From NCBI GenBank assembly GCA_004194705.1, contig SADC01001188.1:1-64000 (forward strand): DNA of 64,000 bases, read 5' to 3'. The position numbers and the translations under genes are program-made. Shown piece by piece: positions 22,598 through 34,300 of this stretch (position 1 is the stretch's first letter; each line of letters opens with the position of its first letter). The DNA comes from Ditylenchus dipsaci. Taxonomy: Eukaryota > Nematoda > Chromadorea > Rhabditida > Anguinidae. Below the pieces are notes generated by a model that saw only the letters and a program-made list of their open reading frames with translations, had not been told where the DNA came from and ran no database searches.

Positions 22598-23230
22598 TTA
22601 AAGAGCAGGAACGATGCCGCCAAGCGGGTTGGCTAGAAGACTGCTTAAGGTGTTGAGCACTCCTCCAACATTCACAGTTTGAAGGATGGGCTGGAGCAGA
22701 GAATTGAGGGGGAGGGAACTTAGTGGTAGACCAGCTAGGGTGTCTGGAATGATGCCTGCAATAGCTGGCAACAGAGTGCCTTGAAGAATAGACAGTACAA
22801 CAGTCAACAAGGCAATCACAAGTTTGAGAACAGCAATCAACACTAGAGACAAGCCAGCTACAACCCCATCAATAATAGAACTAAGTGGAGTGGCTCCAGC
22901 CACTGGTGTCGCTCCAGTAGGTAATTGGCTGGTAATGGCATTTAGCAGTTCGCTAGGACTTGGCACAATGCCTACTAGATGTGCTGGGATGATGCCTTCC
23001 ACTGGCTTGAGCACTTCATTAGTCAGCATGGACAATAGACCGTGAAGCAGTCCTAGAATCACTTTAATCAACCCAACAACACCAATAGAGTCAGATGAGC
23101 CAGACACATTGGGCACACTAGGCACAGTTACATTCAGGTTAGGTACTGGAACAGCTGTAAAAGGACTGGATCCAGGCAAGGCACAGCTCAGTCCTACAAG
23201 CACAGCAAGGCAAATTAAGGCTCGGAACAT
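22598..23230 (-). CDS. Leucine-rich cysteine-free secreted protein, copy A
   Basis: A 210-residue intact single-exon frame. The leader is [20 protein letters not shown], followed by a Pro/Val-rich stretch (about residues 24-48, [17 protein letters not shown]). Hydrophobic or amphipathic helices follow near 50-70 ([20 protein letters not shown]) and 118-148 ([20 protein letters not shown]), then a C-terminal [16 protein letters not shown] region. The mature part has no cysteine and few charges, which suits a surface-active, lipid-binding or self-assembling secreted protein, but I recognise no family. The minus-strand promoter has TATAAAAG (23291-23299). The 3' flank has an AATAAA-type signal. 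It is transcribed divergently from copy B, 370 bases away. Confidence 0.8.
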   Translation of the reverse strand: MFRALICLAVLVGLSCALPGSSPFTAVPVPNLNVTVPSVPNVSGSSDSIGVVGLIKVILGLLHGLLSMLTNEVLKPVEGIIPAHLVGIVPSPSELLNAITSQLPTGATPVAGATPLSSIIDGVVAGLSLVLIAVLKLVIALLTVVLSILQGTLLPAIAGIIPDTLAGLPLSSLPLNSLLQPILQTVNVGGVLNTLSSLLANPLGGIVPAL

Positions 23231-23602
23231 ATTAATATTAGTAGAGCAAAAAATAAATGTGAATGATGCTTGTCAAATGATCAGCGCTCGCTTTTATAGG
23301 GCACTTGTTGATCAACAATCACACATTTCCAAAAACACACGGATTTGCATTTTAAAATTTTTAATGGGCAATAACTAAGCGTTCTTTGTAAACATTCAGT
23401 AAACATTGAATATTTTTAAAGTCATTCAACTGCAAGCATATTTGCATCAACTTTTGTTTTTCAAAGTCTTATGGTAGGCACAGTTAATCACCACAATACT
23501 TGTCAGATTAAACTGGTTTGATTGTTGATCAACAAGTGCCCTTTAAAAGCGAGCGCTGGTCATTTGATAAGTATCATTCACATTTATATTTTCTCAACTA
23601 AC
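23231..23602. promoter_or_regulatory. Shared bidirectional promoter of pair A/B
   Basis: Both sides carry the 14-base palindrome TTGTTGATCAACAA (23305-23318 and 23522-23535), each close upstream of a TATA-like box (TATAAAAG read on minus at 23291-23299; CTTTAAAAG near 23541-23549) and a GCGAGCGCT motif. The B side adds TGATAAG, a GATA-factor-type site. The sequence is nearly identical and in the same orientation at 41383-41743. Confidence 0.75.
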
Positions 23603-24241
23603 ATGTTCCGAGCCTTGATTTGCCTTGCTGTGCTTGTAGGACTGAGCTGTGCCTTGCCTGGATCCAGTCCTTTTACAGCTGTTCCAGTACCTAACCTGAA
23701 TGTAACTGTGCCTAGTGTGCCCAATGTGTCTGGCTCATCTGACTCTATCGGTGTTGTTGGGTTGATTAAAGTGATTCTAGGACTGCTTCACGGTCTATTG
23801 TCCATGCTGACTAATGAAGTGCTCAAGCCAGTGGAAGGCATCATCCCAGCACATCTAGTAGGCAAGGTACCAAGTCCTAGCGAACTGCTTAAGGCCATTA
23901 ACAGCCAACTACCTACTGGAGCACCACCAGTGCCTGGAGCCACTCCCCTTAGTTCTATTATTGATGGAGTTGTAGCTGGCTTGTCTCTAGTGTTGATTGC
24001 TGTCCTTAAACTTGTGATTGCCTTGTTGACTGTTGTACTATCTATTCTTCAAGGCACTCTATTGCCAGCCATTGCAGGCATCATTCCAGACACCCTAGCT
24101 GGTCTACCACTAAGTTCCCCCCCCCCTCAATTCTCTGCTCCAGCCCATCCTTCAAACCGTAAATGTTGGAGGAGTGCTCAACACCTTAAGCAGTCTTCTA
24201 GGTCACCCGCTTGGCGGCATTGTTCCTCTTCTTTAAAATAA
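23603..24241 (+). CDS. Leucine-rich secreted protein, copy B, frameshifted tail
   Basis: The start at 23603 is chosen because the leader [20 protein letters not shown] begins there, as in the paralogues, and the TATA box and 5' sequence lie upstream of it. The protein follows copy A closely to about residue 175. There a run of ten C (24117-24126), where the paralogues have CCCTCCCCC, shifts the frame and replaces the conserved ending with an unrelated arginine/serine-rich tail. In the shifted frame the usual ending would stop at 24234-24236. Either a homopolymer sequencing error or a recent disabling mutation. A polyadenylation signal AATAAA lies near 24305. Confidence 0.75.
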   Translation: MFRALICLAVLVGLSCALPGSSPFTAVPVPNLNVTVPSVPNVSGSSDSIGVVGLIKVILGLLHGLLSMLTNEVLKPVEGIIPAHLVGKVPSPSELLKAINSQLPTGAPPVPGATPLSSIIDGVVAGLSLVLIAVLKLVIALLTVVLSILQGTLLPAIAGIIPDTLAGLPLSSPPPQFSAPAHPSNRKCWRSAQHLKQSSRSPAWRHCSSSLK

Positions 24242-24339
24242 TATCACAAGAAGTGAAATGACAAGTAATTTTTTTATGTTCTTTACTATTTTTTGATTTC
24301 ATTTTAATAAAATATACTGCAAGCATACAAGATGATAAG

Positions 24340-24850
24340 TTGATTTTCGGAAAAAAAATTTTGAGCATAAACTCGACTTTTTGTCCTGAAGGACCATGGT
24401 TAATCAATCTGAAAGAATACATGAAGACTGTTAAAAGATGGGATTTTAACATAATTTTGAATACTGGGGCCTACCGCATAAATAAACTCTGGTATGCATG
24501 CTTTTTCATGCATCCAGAGTCACTTTCGAGTGATTTGTGTCTAAGGTATGTGGGTGTGCGCATCTCAGTTCTAAGCCCCCGAGCCCCCTGCGCCCCCGAA
24601 GAGGGCGCAGGGGGCTTGAGAGTTAGAGATGCGCGCACACACTTACCTTAGACATGATTCCGAGAAGTACTCTTGACCATAAAATGCATATAGAGTCTTT
24701 TTTTGCCACGGCCCAGTTGAAAAACATGGTGAGGCAGGCGAAGAATACAAAAATTTTTGAATTTTTAACGTTCTGCCATGAAAGTGGCCTCCTTTCATTC
24801 CCTTCCCCTCCCAATACAGCCCTTATTCCCTTTAAAATTCAAAAGACGCC
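24340..24850. repeat. Donor-hairpin repeat with flanking block
   Basis: Contains GGTAGGCCCCAG-type sequence in reverse, GCATGCTTTTTCATGCATCC, the hairpin core (24540-24660: AAGGTATGTGGGTGTGCGCA and its partner CACACACTTACCTTAGACAT), then the GGGAAGGGAATG/AATACAGCCCTTATTCCC block. Confidence 0.75.
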
Positions 24851-24889
24851 AATTTAAATTTTTCAAATTTTGACTAAAAATTTTGACGT

Positions 24890-25400
24890 ATCTCAACTCC
24901 AAGCCCCTTCGGGGGCTTGGGGGCTTGAGAGTTAGAGATGCGCGCACGCACTTACCTTAGACATGATTCTGAGCAAAACACTTGATCATAAAATGCATTT
25001 ATAGGCTCTTTTTGCCTCTCTCCAGTGACCAAAATAGGGTCGAATATCTTAAAAATAGTCATTTACCCTGAATTTGTTTTAGAAAATTGGCAGTTCATTA
25101 AGAAAAATAGGTTAAAACACCCTTTTTATCGTGTTCAACGTGTGGGAAATGCTTGAAAATGGTTAAAATGATCTTTTGAAGAATTTCAAAAAAATCTCAT
25201 TTGGAGGGGGGGGGAAGTATACTCCGGTAGCGCCGATTTTTGAAAATAGGGGTTTCGGGATAACCATTTAGAATAAATAAATTGCTTGATAAAATGACCA
25301 AGAGTTGTGAAAGTTGGAAAACTTGAATTTCGGTCATTTTATGTAACAAGCCCAACAAAGACCTCAAAGTTTTACGAGAACTTATTGAACACTGTTAATT
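24890..25400. repeat. Half hairpin repeat plus unassigned AT-rich DNA
   Basis: 24890-25030 is another hairpin core (GTATCTCAACTCCAAGCCCC to CACTTACCTTAGACATG). The remainder to 25400 shows no gene; it includes a run of nine or ten G near 25206. Confidence 0.6.
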
Positions 25401-26045
25401 TTTTACTTTTTTGGTTAACTGTAAGTATGGTTTAAACGTACCCTTAATTATTTTTTATACGACAGAAACGATAAAAAAGTTGTTTCCTAACAATTTCCGC
25501 ACTAAAAAGTGAAGTTCTCAAAAAAAAGTTGGCTGCTAAAGATTGACCAACTGCCTTGGTCCCTCAAGGTAAAATTTCGTACCATAATGTATCCTACCAC
25601 ATTTTGGTCACTGGAACTGGGAAAAAGAGTCTTTAATGCATTTTGATCAAGAGTCTCTATCGGAACCATGTCTAAGGTAAGTGAGTGCGCGCATCTCTAA
25701 CCTTGGTTGCTTGGGGTTGAGATGCGCACACCCACGTACCTTAGACACCAATCACTCGGAGTAACTCTGGATGCATGAAAAACAATATGCATTTATGCGG
25801 TAGGCCCCAGCTAAGAAAAATATGTTCAAATTCGATATTTTTTGTTTTTTTAAGATGTATAGGTATCCTTTTTGGTGTAATTACCTTGGGGGACCAAGGC
25901 AGTTGGTCTATCTTTGGTAACTATTTTTTTTTGAGAACTTCACTTTTTAGTGCGGAAATTGTTAGGAAACAACTTTTTTTATCGTTTCTGGCGTATAAAA
26001 ATTACTTAGGAGACGTTTAAACCATATTTACAGTTAACCAAAAAG
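25400..26045. repeat. Best-preserved donor-hairpin foldback element
   Basis: About 640 bases. Outer arms (TTTTTGGTTAACTGTAAGTA and its partner ACAGTTAACCAAAAAG) enclose inverted blocks with TTTCCTAACAATTTCCGCAC, CAACTGCCTTGGTCC, and a central hairpin at 25670-25750 (AAGGTAAGTGAGTGCGCGCA / CACCCACGTACCTTAGACAC). This copy best shows the complete family structure. No coding content. Confidence 0.8.
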
Positions 26046-26046
26046 A

Positions 26047-26076
26047 CCAACCCCCCCCCCCCCCCCCCCCCCCCAA
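26047..26076. repeat. Long poly-C run
   Basis: An uninterrupted run of about 27-28 C right at the end of the preceding foldback element. Very unusual for AT-rich DNA. Confidence 0.9.
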
Positions 26077-26079
26077 AGT

Positions 26080-26680
26080 GCACAAGTGCCTATTTTGGTC
26101 TGATCTCAACGGATCCGGATTCAAAATGAGATTTTGGTTCAGATATTCAGAATTTTATTTCAGAAACTTTTGCCTTGAAAATTGTTGATTTTGATCAAAA
26201 TTTTCAAAAAAAATTAATTGAGGGTCGGTAATCGATATTTTACCGAAGTTGCAGTCCTGGTTAGAAGTGAAAGATTCCGAGATAAATGAAATTTGCCATT
26301 TTTTGCAACTATTTTCAAAACCACAACATGGATTAACTTTTCAAGAATGGTTTAATACATTTTCTAACAGGTTTCTACTATGTTTTTTATAATTTTTGCC
26401 TAAAAATTAGTTTTAGGGAGCCAAAGTGACCCGAATTTTTTTGAACATAAATATAAATTCTTGATTTACTAACAAAAATAACATAAATTTATTTGGCAAA
26501 AAAGTTGAATACAAAAATATTTTAAAAACTTTTTTGAAAGTACTTGATAACCTGTGGTCTTGACTAACATGTTCGTAATTTATTTTTATGCTGTTTTTTT
26601 TGTGAAAATTAGTTGTGTCTATAATTAAATTTTCGTGTTTCTAATTTAAGAGCTGAGTAGCTTAATCACTAGTACCTGAG
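26080..26680. other. No gene seen
   Basis: AT-rich sequence with no convincing reading frame, RNA gene or element end. Confidence 0.5.
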
Positions 26681-27610
26681 GTGTGTTTAAGGACCGGAGA
26701 TGACTTGTTTTTTAATTGTCTATTCTTGTAGAGCATCCGCAGCTTACGTGCTGAAGTGGTTGCCACGACCTGGCGTTGTAATGAAAATTCGGAGATATAG
26801 CGTCTTGAAGTTACCATTTAGCCATGTCGGGTGAATCATGGGGTTTTGAATCTTGAAGGAAAGCAAATGCGAGTCATGTGTCAGCTTGTTTGGCACGTTA
26901 AGTTACGAAAAAATTCTGTGACGTGACTTGCATTTGCTTTTTCCTAAACAATTTTTATATAGACTTACCAAGTTCTTACTACGTAAATGTTTGCTAGATT
27001 CCAGCAGTCATTTGAAGTAGGAAATATCTACAACTTGAAATAAAAATTCTGTGAACAAAACAAACTTACTTGTACTATACCCCCAGCACTCAATTTAGCT
27101 TGGGCGACCAAGGCAATTTTCGATAGGTACTGGTGGTGTAGTACAAGGGAGTGCTGGGCGTATAGTACAAATTAGGGTCGCGCGCGGTCGGTTAACCGAA
27201 AACCGGGTTTTTCGGCCAATAAACCGGAACCGAAAACCGGGTTTAGCGAAATATCGGTTTATTTACGTCAAAAATTGACCGAAAACCGGGTATGGTTCGG
27301 TTAACCGACCGAAATTTTTTGAAAAAACCGGAACCGAAAACCGGTTTGAAAAAAAACCGGTTTCCTTAAACCGACCGATCTCAAAAAAACCGGAACTGCG
27401 CGACCCTAGTACAAATGCTCCGAAATTTCAAAAACCAAATGATTCACCCGTCATGGGTAAATGGTAACTTCAAGAGGCTATACCTCCGAATTTTCATTAC
27501 AATGCGATTTCGGGGCAACCACTTTCACACGTAAGCTGCAGATGCTCTACAAGAATAGAAAATAAAAAAAATTAGTCATCTCCGGCCTTAAAAAACACAC
27601 CTCGGGTACT
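26680..27610. repeat. Large foldback element
   Basis: Arms of about 200 bases are inverted: TATTCTTGTAGAGCATCCGC and CACGTAAGCTGC-type sequence on the left (26700-26900), TGCAGATGCTCTACAAGAAT on the right (27400-27600). The AACTTCAAG/ACCATTTA block is shared too. The smaller foldback at 28440-28680 has the same TATTCTTGTAGAGCATGCC end. A hAT-type MITE is nested inside. Confidence 0.75.
27173..27408. mobile_element. hAT-type MITE with ACCGGTTT-type tandem interior
   Basis: Ends TAGGGTCGCGC / GCGCGACCCTA; exact 8-base duplications GTACAAAT (27165-27172 and 27409-27416). The interior is made of CCGAAAACCGG/GGTTAACCGACC variants, locally palindromic. Confidence 0.9.
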
Positions 27611-28439
27611 TTTCTTGTTAGCCGATTCTTTTGAGCTTTTGGATTGTTTATATAAAATGCAGCTTTACTGCTAAAAAAAATCCACTAATTAAATGTAAAG
27701 CGAGAAGTAGTAGTAGTAGCAGTAAGTGTGAGAAATAGCAAGTATGTGTCTATACGTGTATGTAAATACAGAGACTCCGGAAACACTGCCTGCATGTTCT
27801 CTACCTTTTGCACCAATAGCTGGCTGGAAGATGTCAAAAAGATTTATGTAATTTAATAATGAAAGACATCCAATCGATTTCAAATTGTCCAAAAAAGTGC
27901 TAAAAATATTTTGACTCGAAATCTAAATAAATACTCATTTTTGTTCATTTCGAGGTTCATTGCACTCTTTGAGAATTTAAAGGGTGGTCCAAGAAATTTC
28001 TAGGATTTGAAACGGCCATGCCTTTTTGAAAGGTCGTTTTTGAAAATCTGTTTTTACAGGTCGATTTTTCTCGCAGATAATATTTTTTAGTGCATCATAA
28101 GAAAAACAGAATTTTTGCTTGGTTCCCTTTCTGGTTTGGGTCTTGGTCTCTGGTTGTCCCCTGGATGGGCAAGGCCTAAACGACAGGGAATCGAGAATTT
28201 TTTTTTGATATGATGACTGAAAAAATATTGTCCGTTGAAAAAATTGATTTATAAAAACAGACTTTTCGAAAAAGAATATATATCAAAAGTTAAGGACATT
28301 TCAAATTCTACACCATCCCTAAAACTTTAAATTTTCGGTTTTTTGATTTTGGATTTCTTATGTTTCTTATGTTTACGGTGGCATTTTAAAGAGCATGACT
28401 AGCTATATGTTTTTTTATTGTAGTTACTTGTTTGTTTTA
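27611..28439. other. No gene seen
   Basis: AT-rich. A short AGTAGTAGTAGCAGTAAG microsatellite lies near 27707. No supported coding sequence. Confidence 0.5.
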
Positions 28440-28680
28440 AAAGGTAGCAACCCTTACTGTGATTTGGGGGAACTTCTATGACAAATTGTTTTCTGCGTAT
28501 TCTTGTAGAGCATGCCCTAATTCCTGACAAATCTGGTTCTCCAGCTCTGAAGGTAGGCCATGGGTCATTCCCGAAAATTTGTTGGTTTTAAGAGATGAGA
28601 AGCCAAATTGACATGGGATTTAGGCACGCTCTACAAGAATACGCGCAAAAAAATTATCGAAAAAAGCCCAGGTCACAGTC
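28440..28680. repeat. Small foldback repeat
   Basis: Inverted ends TATTCTTGTAGAGCATGCC (28498-28516) and GGCACGCTCTACAAGAATAC (28632-28651) with further complementary sequence outside. Related to the ends of the larger foldback at 26680-27610. Confidence 0.65.
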
Positions 28681-28732
28681 AGGGTCCCTCCCTTGACACT
28701 ATGACTTTTGATCTTTAGCTTACATTGTGGTA

Positions 28733-29918
28733 CAGTCAACTCTCGATACAGTGTAGGCTGGGGGACCAGAAAAAATATACACTATATCGAGGGTTACACT
28801 ATACCGAGGGTACACTATATCGAGATTTTTAAACCAAATTGTTTAAAAATCTACACTATATTGAGATTTTACCACTTTTGAAAACCACTTGTATTCAAAC
28901 ATCACGATAACACATAAATTACAAATCAAATCAACAAACACATTTCAAGGGTTAAACGGAAAGAAACTAGTAATTTTTTGCTGGTTCTGCTTGCTTTGTC
29001 GCTTTTCGTAGAAGTAGTCATCTATTGCATCGGTGTGGCGGAGCATGGCAGGATCCCCAGAATTTTCTTCCACATATTGACGGGCGATTGCAAAGGCACG
29101 CTGCGCTTCAAGACGGTTGATGGGAGGCTTCTCCACTTGCACTTCCTCAATTTCCTCTTCTTCGCTTTTCGCTTCGGTTCTTGTGACATCCTCCACGATT
29201 TCAGCCAATGTCAAAGCTCCACCTAGAAGTATCTATGTAAGACCGAATCAACAATTAGTTAAAAACCTACAGGTCTCCACTAAATCGTCGACGTTCATGA
29301 AGTCCTCCATTGAATTCCCCGCTTTGATCCCTCCGATGATTTGCAACTCGTTCCAGGCATTGAAGAATTCTTCATTCTGCTTCTCGGCCCTTTCCTTTCT
29401 ATCGGATTCTATTAACAAATGTTCCTCTTCATTTGTTGGGTCCTGAATTGTAACACTAGCAAAGTATTGAAGCAAATTTTATTACCTTGTGAATGAAATT
29501 GGCGTGTCGGAAGCAGTTTCTGATCGTCTCGTCAGTGACTTGTCCCCAGGCTCGACGAAGCAAATGAAGTGAATCAAGGAGTGAGACCTTGTAATTGTTC
29601 CCGGCTTCAATTTCACTGATACGGACACGAAGGAGTAGCTTGCGGTACACAATCAGAAACGAAAAATTTACGCTCCAAGAAAACACATTTTAGAAAATTT
29701 TATCTTCAAAAATTAGAATATACACGATATCGAGGTTTTTTTATTAATCGGGACCAGGAAAAATATACACTATATCGAGGGTTACACTATATCCAGGGTA
29801 CACTATATCGAGGGTATAGTCTAAGCCATTTCAGTGCAAACAAACCAAACGCGAAAAATATATACACTATATCGAGATCTACACTATATCGAGGGTACAC
29901 TGTATCGAGAGTTGACTG
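28733..29918 (-). mobile_element. Pogo/Tigger-like element with internal deletion
   Basis: Flanked by TA on both sides; terminal repeats CAGTCAACTCTCGATACAGT / TGTATCGAGAGTTGACTG. Subterminal arrays of ACACTATATCGAGGGT lie at both ends. The transposase remnant runs on the minus strand. Confidence 0.8.
28945..29690 (-). pseudogene. Pogo-like (DDE_1) transposase, C-terminal part
   Basis: Three segments are read in order on the minus strand: 29686-29490 with KVSLLDSLHLLRRAWGQVTD and ETIRNCFRHANF, the conserved C-terminal block of pogo/Tigger transposases; about 29450-29270 (acidic region with NEEFFNAWNELQIIGG); and 29214-28945 ending KQNQQKITSFFPFNP, the usual pogo C-terminus. The DNA-binding N-terminus and DDE triad are absent and there is no room for them before the right terminal repeat, so this copy cannot move itself. 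Two small introns or frame breaks separate the segments. Confidence 0.7.
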
Positions 29919-30258
29919 TAATACATTGCGAATACATTGTGGTAATATACTTTATTATTCTATAGAATAAATTAAATTACATCGTTTTCTAAATGTTGAG
30001 ATTTTCTACTTTTAATTTATTTATTTTTCTATTAGCATGCTGGTGAACAGCAGCCTAATGGAAGTGTTTTAGATCAAAAAGAAAGTAGATTTTAAAAAAA
30101 AAGCTGAAAAAGTGTAAAGTCTGGTTGAAGTTGAAGAACAAATAATAATACTTACAGTTATTTTTCTAAAGTATTGAATCTACTGACAAAATGTCCACTT
30201 CAATGTATTATTTTTTCATTTTTATTTTCTTTTAAAAAAATTCATCCAACGAATTTAG
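29919..30258. other. Possible upstream channel exon; otherwise no gene
   Basis: A TATTAG acceptor at about 30034 precedes a short open stretch (HAGEQQPNGSVLDQKES) that could be a 5' exon of the channel. This is weak. The true start exon of the channel was not found. Confidence 0.25.
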
Positions 30259-31338
30259 TGCTCGTATGCAACATGGAAAACAGCAAGGCTTTAAAGCACG
30301 CCTGCAGGAATATTTCTTAGAGGATGAAAAAACAAGTATTTTTTTTAAACAAATTTTGGCTTTACAGTCTACGCTCGATATATATAGCATCCCCCAAAAT
30401 GTTCGTTACCGCCTAGGGTCCAAAACTTTTTTTAGCTCAATTTTCAAAACTTTTTGTCAACACTGATTTGTTAGTCTTATTAGAAATATCACAAGGAACC
30501 GATTTTGCCGATCGTTTCTTAGAAACACGACTATTTTGACATTGAAGTTATAAGTTGAACAGACTTGAAGTCAGAATTGAGCTAAAAAGTGCCGAACCCG
30601 AGACGGGAACGACCTTTTTGGAGGGATGCTATATCGAGCATCGACTTTATATGTGTTGGCGCCCGGGGGTGGACACGGGCCGTACCCCGGGTTTCGGGCT
30701 TTAGCCCGGGCCGGGTCGTAGCTAAAACTGAGCGGGCCGGGCCGTCAATTTTTGGGCACGTGTCCATCCATGTTAGCGCTGAAAAAAAAACTGTCTTGGT
30801 CTGTTGATTTTTCTGAAGACCCTCTTTTTATTTTATTTTTTCATACTTTGAGAAACAAATTTGAGGCTATCCTAACACACAGACAAAAAATTACTATTGT
30901 GGGTAAAAAGTCATAAGTTCAATGCTTTAAAATTGTAAAAAAACCAACAGGGGGACCAAGGCAGTTTTTTTTTCGGAGTAGGCGAGAACAAATATAGAGC
31001 CAAAATTTTTAATTATCTTGTTTATTATTAAGGCATGCGCATTCGTCAGTTTAACTTATTCATAAAACTTTTGTCATGCGTCCTTTACTGTGTTCGAGTT
31101 CAAAGCAATGAAACAGAACAAGAATATCTGCCATCAGATGTTAAAGCGTTTTATGCTAAAAATAGAACAGCTATACCTGACTAGTAAGGTTTTTGACTAT
31201 TTTTTATTAATAAATTGACTACATTTTTAGTGAATACCTCTTATGGGTGGAAACAATGATATTTTATGGGCCACCCAAGTTATTGTAGCTCTAGTTAGTA
31301 TTGGCGAAACCATTCTCATTTTCTACTTGACTTACAAG
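30259..31338 (+). CDS. slo-2: Channel exons: N-terminus and S1
   Basis: Exons 30259-30335, 31033-31183 and 31231-31338. The first two join through a split serine codon. The third carries EYLLWVET and then, one frame away, [18 protein letters not shown] (S1); a single-base slip near TATTTTATGG at 31257 is needed. Between the first two lie a degraded pogo-like MITE (30365-30647) and a GC-rich hairpin (30668-30772, GGGTGGACACGGGCC / GGCACGTGTCCATCC). Confidence 0.8.
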
Positions 31339-34300
31339 GTTTTTTTCATTTATATTGGTCAAACTATTTTTATCTGGTCTCAGAAATATATGGCGCCAAA
31401 CACAGTGCTACCATTCATTTTTTTATTCTGATATGTGAGCAGCCATAAACAGCCCAGAATAAGCAGCCCAAATTTTTAAAAAACCTTAAAAGATAAATTT
31501 TTAGCAACTCTTAAAAAGTTTGGAATTTTAAACTTTTTGCCTCTCTATTTGTTCGTGGGGGCCTCTGCTGATTCTTTTGCCAGTATATTTTAAGACGGAC
31601 TCAAACATGTTTTCCAAACTATAATGAAATTTAAAAAAACTGACTATGGCCTACCCTGCGCCAAAAAAAACTCTAAAAATTTAACGAGTTATTGATTTCA
31701 TGGCTAGTTCTGTACGGTATTGACTTAGTTGGAAGCTTAAAGTCCGACAAATAAAAGTGGGGAAAAAATATGTTTGAAATTTTAGCTATGTTTGCCGGGT
31801 GACCGACTTGCCACCTTTTGAAAAAATGAAATGTGGCATTTCGACACCTTTTTGTCACCATGCCAACTTTTCAAAATAAATTTAAAAAAATAATAAACCT
31901 TTTAAAGAAATTTTGCCACCTTTTTTGAAATTTGAATTATTCACCCTGCATGTGAGTATAATTCTGGCGTTGTGTCTTTTTGAGATCAAAAAAAATAAGC
32001 TACAAGATAATTGGAAAATTTAAGGGAAATGTTTTGCGACTACTGCTTAACATTCACTTTTTGCTAGAGCTTGTTACCGGTGCTCCACTGATTGCAACGG
32101 TAAGCACTTTTCAAACTTTTGTACCGTATTCTCTCTGATATGCCGCCACCCACTTCGTTTAAAATCGTGTTCTTGTCACCATGTTTTTCACCTATTTTTT
32201 GAAATGTTGTCTCATGCAAGTTATCACTCGATTCAGTAAGATGCTCTTCAAAATGAAGGATGACTTGCCTGAGAGCAGTTTTTAAAAACTGTTAAAAACA
32301 CAACGCCAAAAACACGATTTTGAATTAGGGGTGCCGGCCTATCAAAGAGAATACGATAAACTATATGATAATGTCTAGATGTTTGCTCCCAGCTGGAGAT
32401 CCTTATATGTGCCAATATTTCTAAATTGTTGGTTGGCCAGTAGCATTCTCCAAGATATTTTAGTAATTTAAATCGCCTATTGCAATTTTTCGATATACTA
32501 AACAATTTTTAAGAACAATTTCCAAAGGATGTCCCATGTAAACCCTCCTCTATATCACACCGTCAGATGGTTGCTTTGTTTTCCACCCTTTTTTCACTTA
32601 TTTTCACTGGTGCATGTGGGATGGAACACTTACAAAGTAATATTATTGGTTGTTTGGAATTTTCCATATCTAAATTTTTGTTTTTTCTAGGAGCTGGGAT
32701 AAGAAAATTCAGCCTTTTCAACAGTCTTTATTTTATAACAGTTAGTTATTGCTAAAATTAATTTTTTACTTATTTATCACTAATTTAGGTCACTTTTTCC
32801 ACCGTTGGTTGGTCAACTTTCAAAAGTTGAAAATTTTTGAAAGTTGATTTTAGGTTACGGTGACTGGTTTCCCGATTGGTGGATGTCCCGTTTTTATGTC
32901 ATAATCCTGATTGTAGTGGCTTTTGTAGTCTTACCTTCTAAAGTAATATTTTTGTTCAAATTGTTAAGAGAATTCACAAACCATCTTAAAGATAGAAGCC
33001 CTTGGTCAGACATGGGTGGAGCGTGAAAAAGCTGGTTTCGACTACACCAAAGGTTTATCAAAAGAGTCTGGTCATGTGGTTGTTACAATTACCCATCTGG
33101 AGCCAGACTTTATTCAAGATTTTCTGAACGAATTTTTTGCACATTCCAGACATCAGGTACATAATGGATCGAAAATAGAAATCAGCATATTGAATTTTTC
33201 AGGGATATTTGGTTGTGCTTTTGTCTCCTTGTGATCTGGACAATAGAATGAAGTAATGATAAAAAGAAGGTGGTACTTTTTGTTCTAGACTCCAACCCTA
33301 TTATTATCGATTTCAAATTCGAAAAATTAAAAAAATGGGAATTTAGAGAAAATCAGTACCACCTGACTAGAATTATAGATTTAAATAAAAAAGTTCTCAC
33401 CTAGGCTACTTCTTAAAACACCACTTTGGTCACACAGAGTCATATATGTAGGTAAATTTACGGAAAAATATGTGCTTTGCAAAACTTTTATTTATAGATC
33501 AGGGGAACAGCTTTAAAGGTCATTACTTTATTGTTTTCAATATAAATTTGAAGTTAAAAACATAGGATGAAGACTTGGAAAGAGCACATATGGCAACTGC
33601 AAGAGCCTGCTTTATTCTAAGCGCTCGACATGTCAAAGAGAAAAACGCTAGTGTGAGTTGCAAAATAGCATATCTTTAGACCAGCTTTTCAGTTTTCATA
33701 TTTTCAGGACGAACAAACAATATTAAGATCCTGGGCCGTAGCCGATTTTGCACCAAATGTTCCGCAATATGTGCAGATATTTGGCCAAGAGATGAAAGTG
33801 CACATTGCTCGTGCGGCTGTGGTTATTTGTGAGGATGAGTTTAAATACTCTCTACTAGGTTATTTTATTTGTTTTGGGCCTTTAAAAAAAGAATATAAAA
33901 TTTCAGCAAATAACTGCATTTGCCCTGCCATCAGTAAGCTTTTAACATACGGTCAAACCTATATTTAGTGACACCCCAAAGTTCGTTCCCGCCTAGGGTC
34001 CGATACTTTTTTAACCAAGTTTTCTAAGTCTTTTCTTCATTTTTTTCTGACAGTCTGGTCCTAAATATTGTAAGGATTTCAATTTCGCCGATTATTTTTT
34101 TAAAGGAAATAAAATTATAGGTTAAAACAAATTAAAAACTCGATATAGCGACAACTGTTTTTTAAAATGTCAGAACAGAATGGATAAAAGACTTTGAAAA
34201 TTGGGTAGAAAAAAAGTGTCAAACCCTAAACGGAGCGTTTTTTTGGGGGTGTCACTAATAGAGGTTTGACTGTAAAATAAAAAATAATAATTTTCTTAAA

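Larger units (their letters stand above)
22470..24310. repeat. Divergent gene-pair unit, copy 1
   Basis: This block (two genes, shared promoter, both 3' flanks) is duplicated at 40660-42530. The left 3' flank (22470-22597) matches the right 3' flank of the other block (42401-42530) in inverted orientation. The right 3' flank (24237-24310) likewise matches 40660-40743. The intergenic promoter, however, matches 41383-41743 in direct orientation. The mismatch of orientations implies inversion within the unit after duplication. Confidence 0.85.

Noticed and set aside
29117..29446. 109-residue plus-strand reading frame
   Set aside because: It is antisense to the recognised pogo-like transposase tail.
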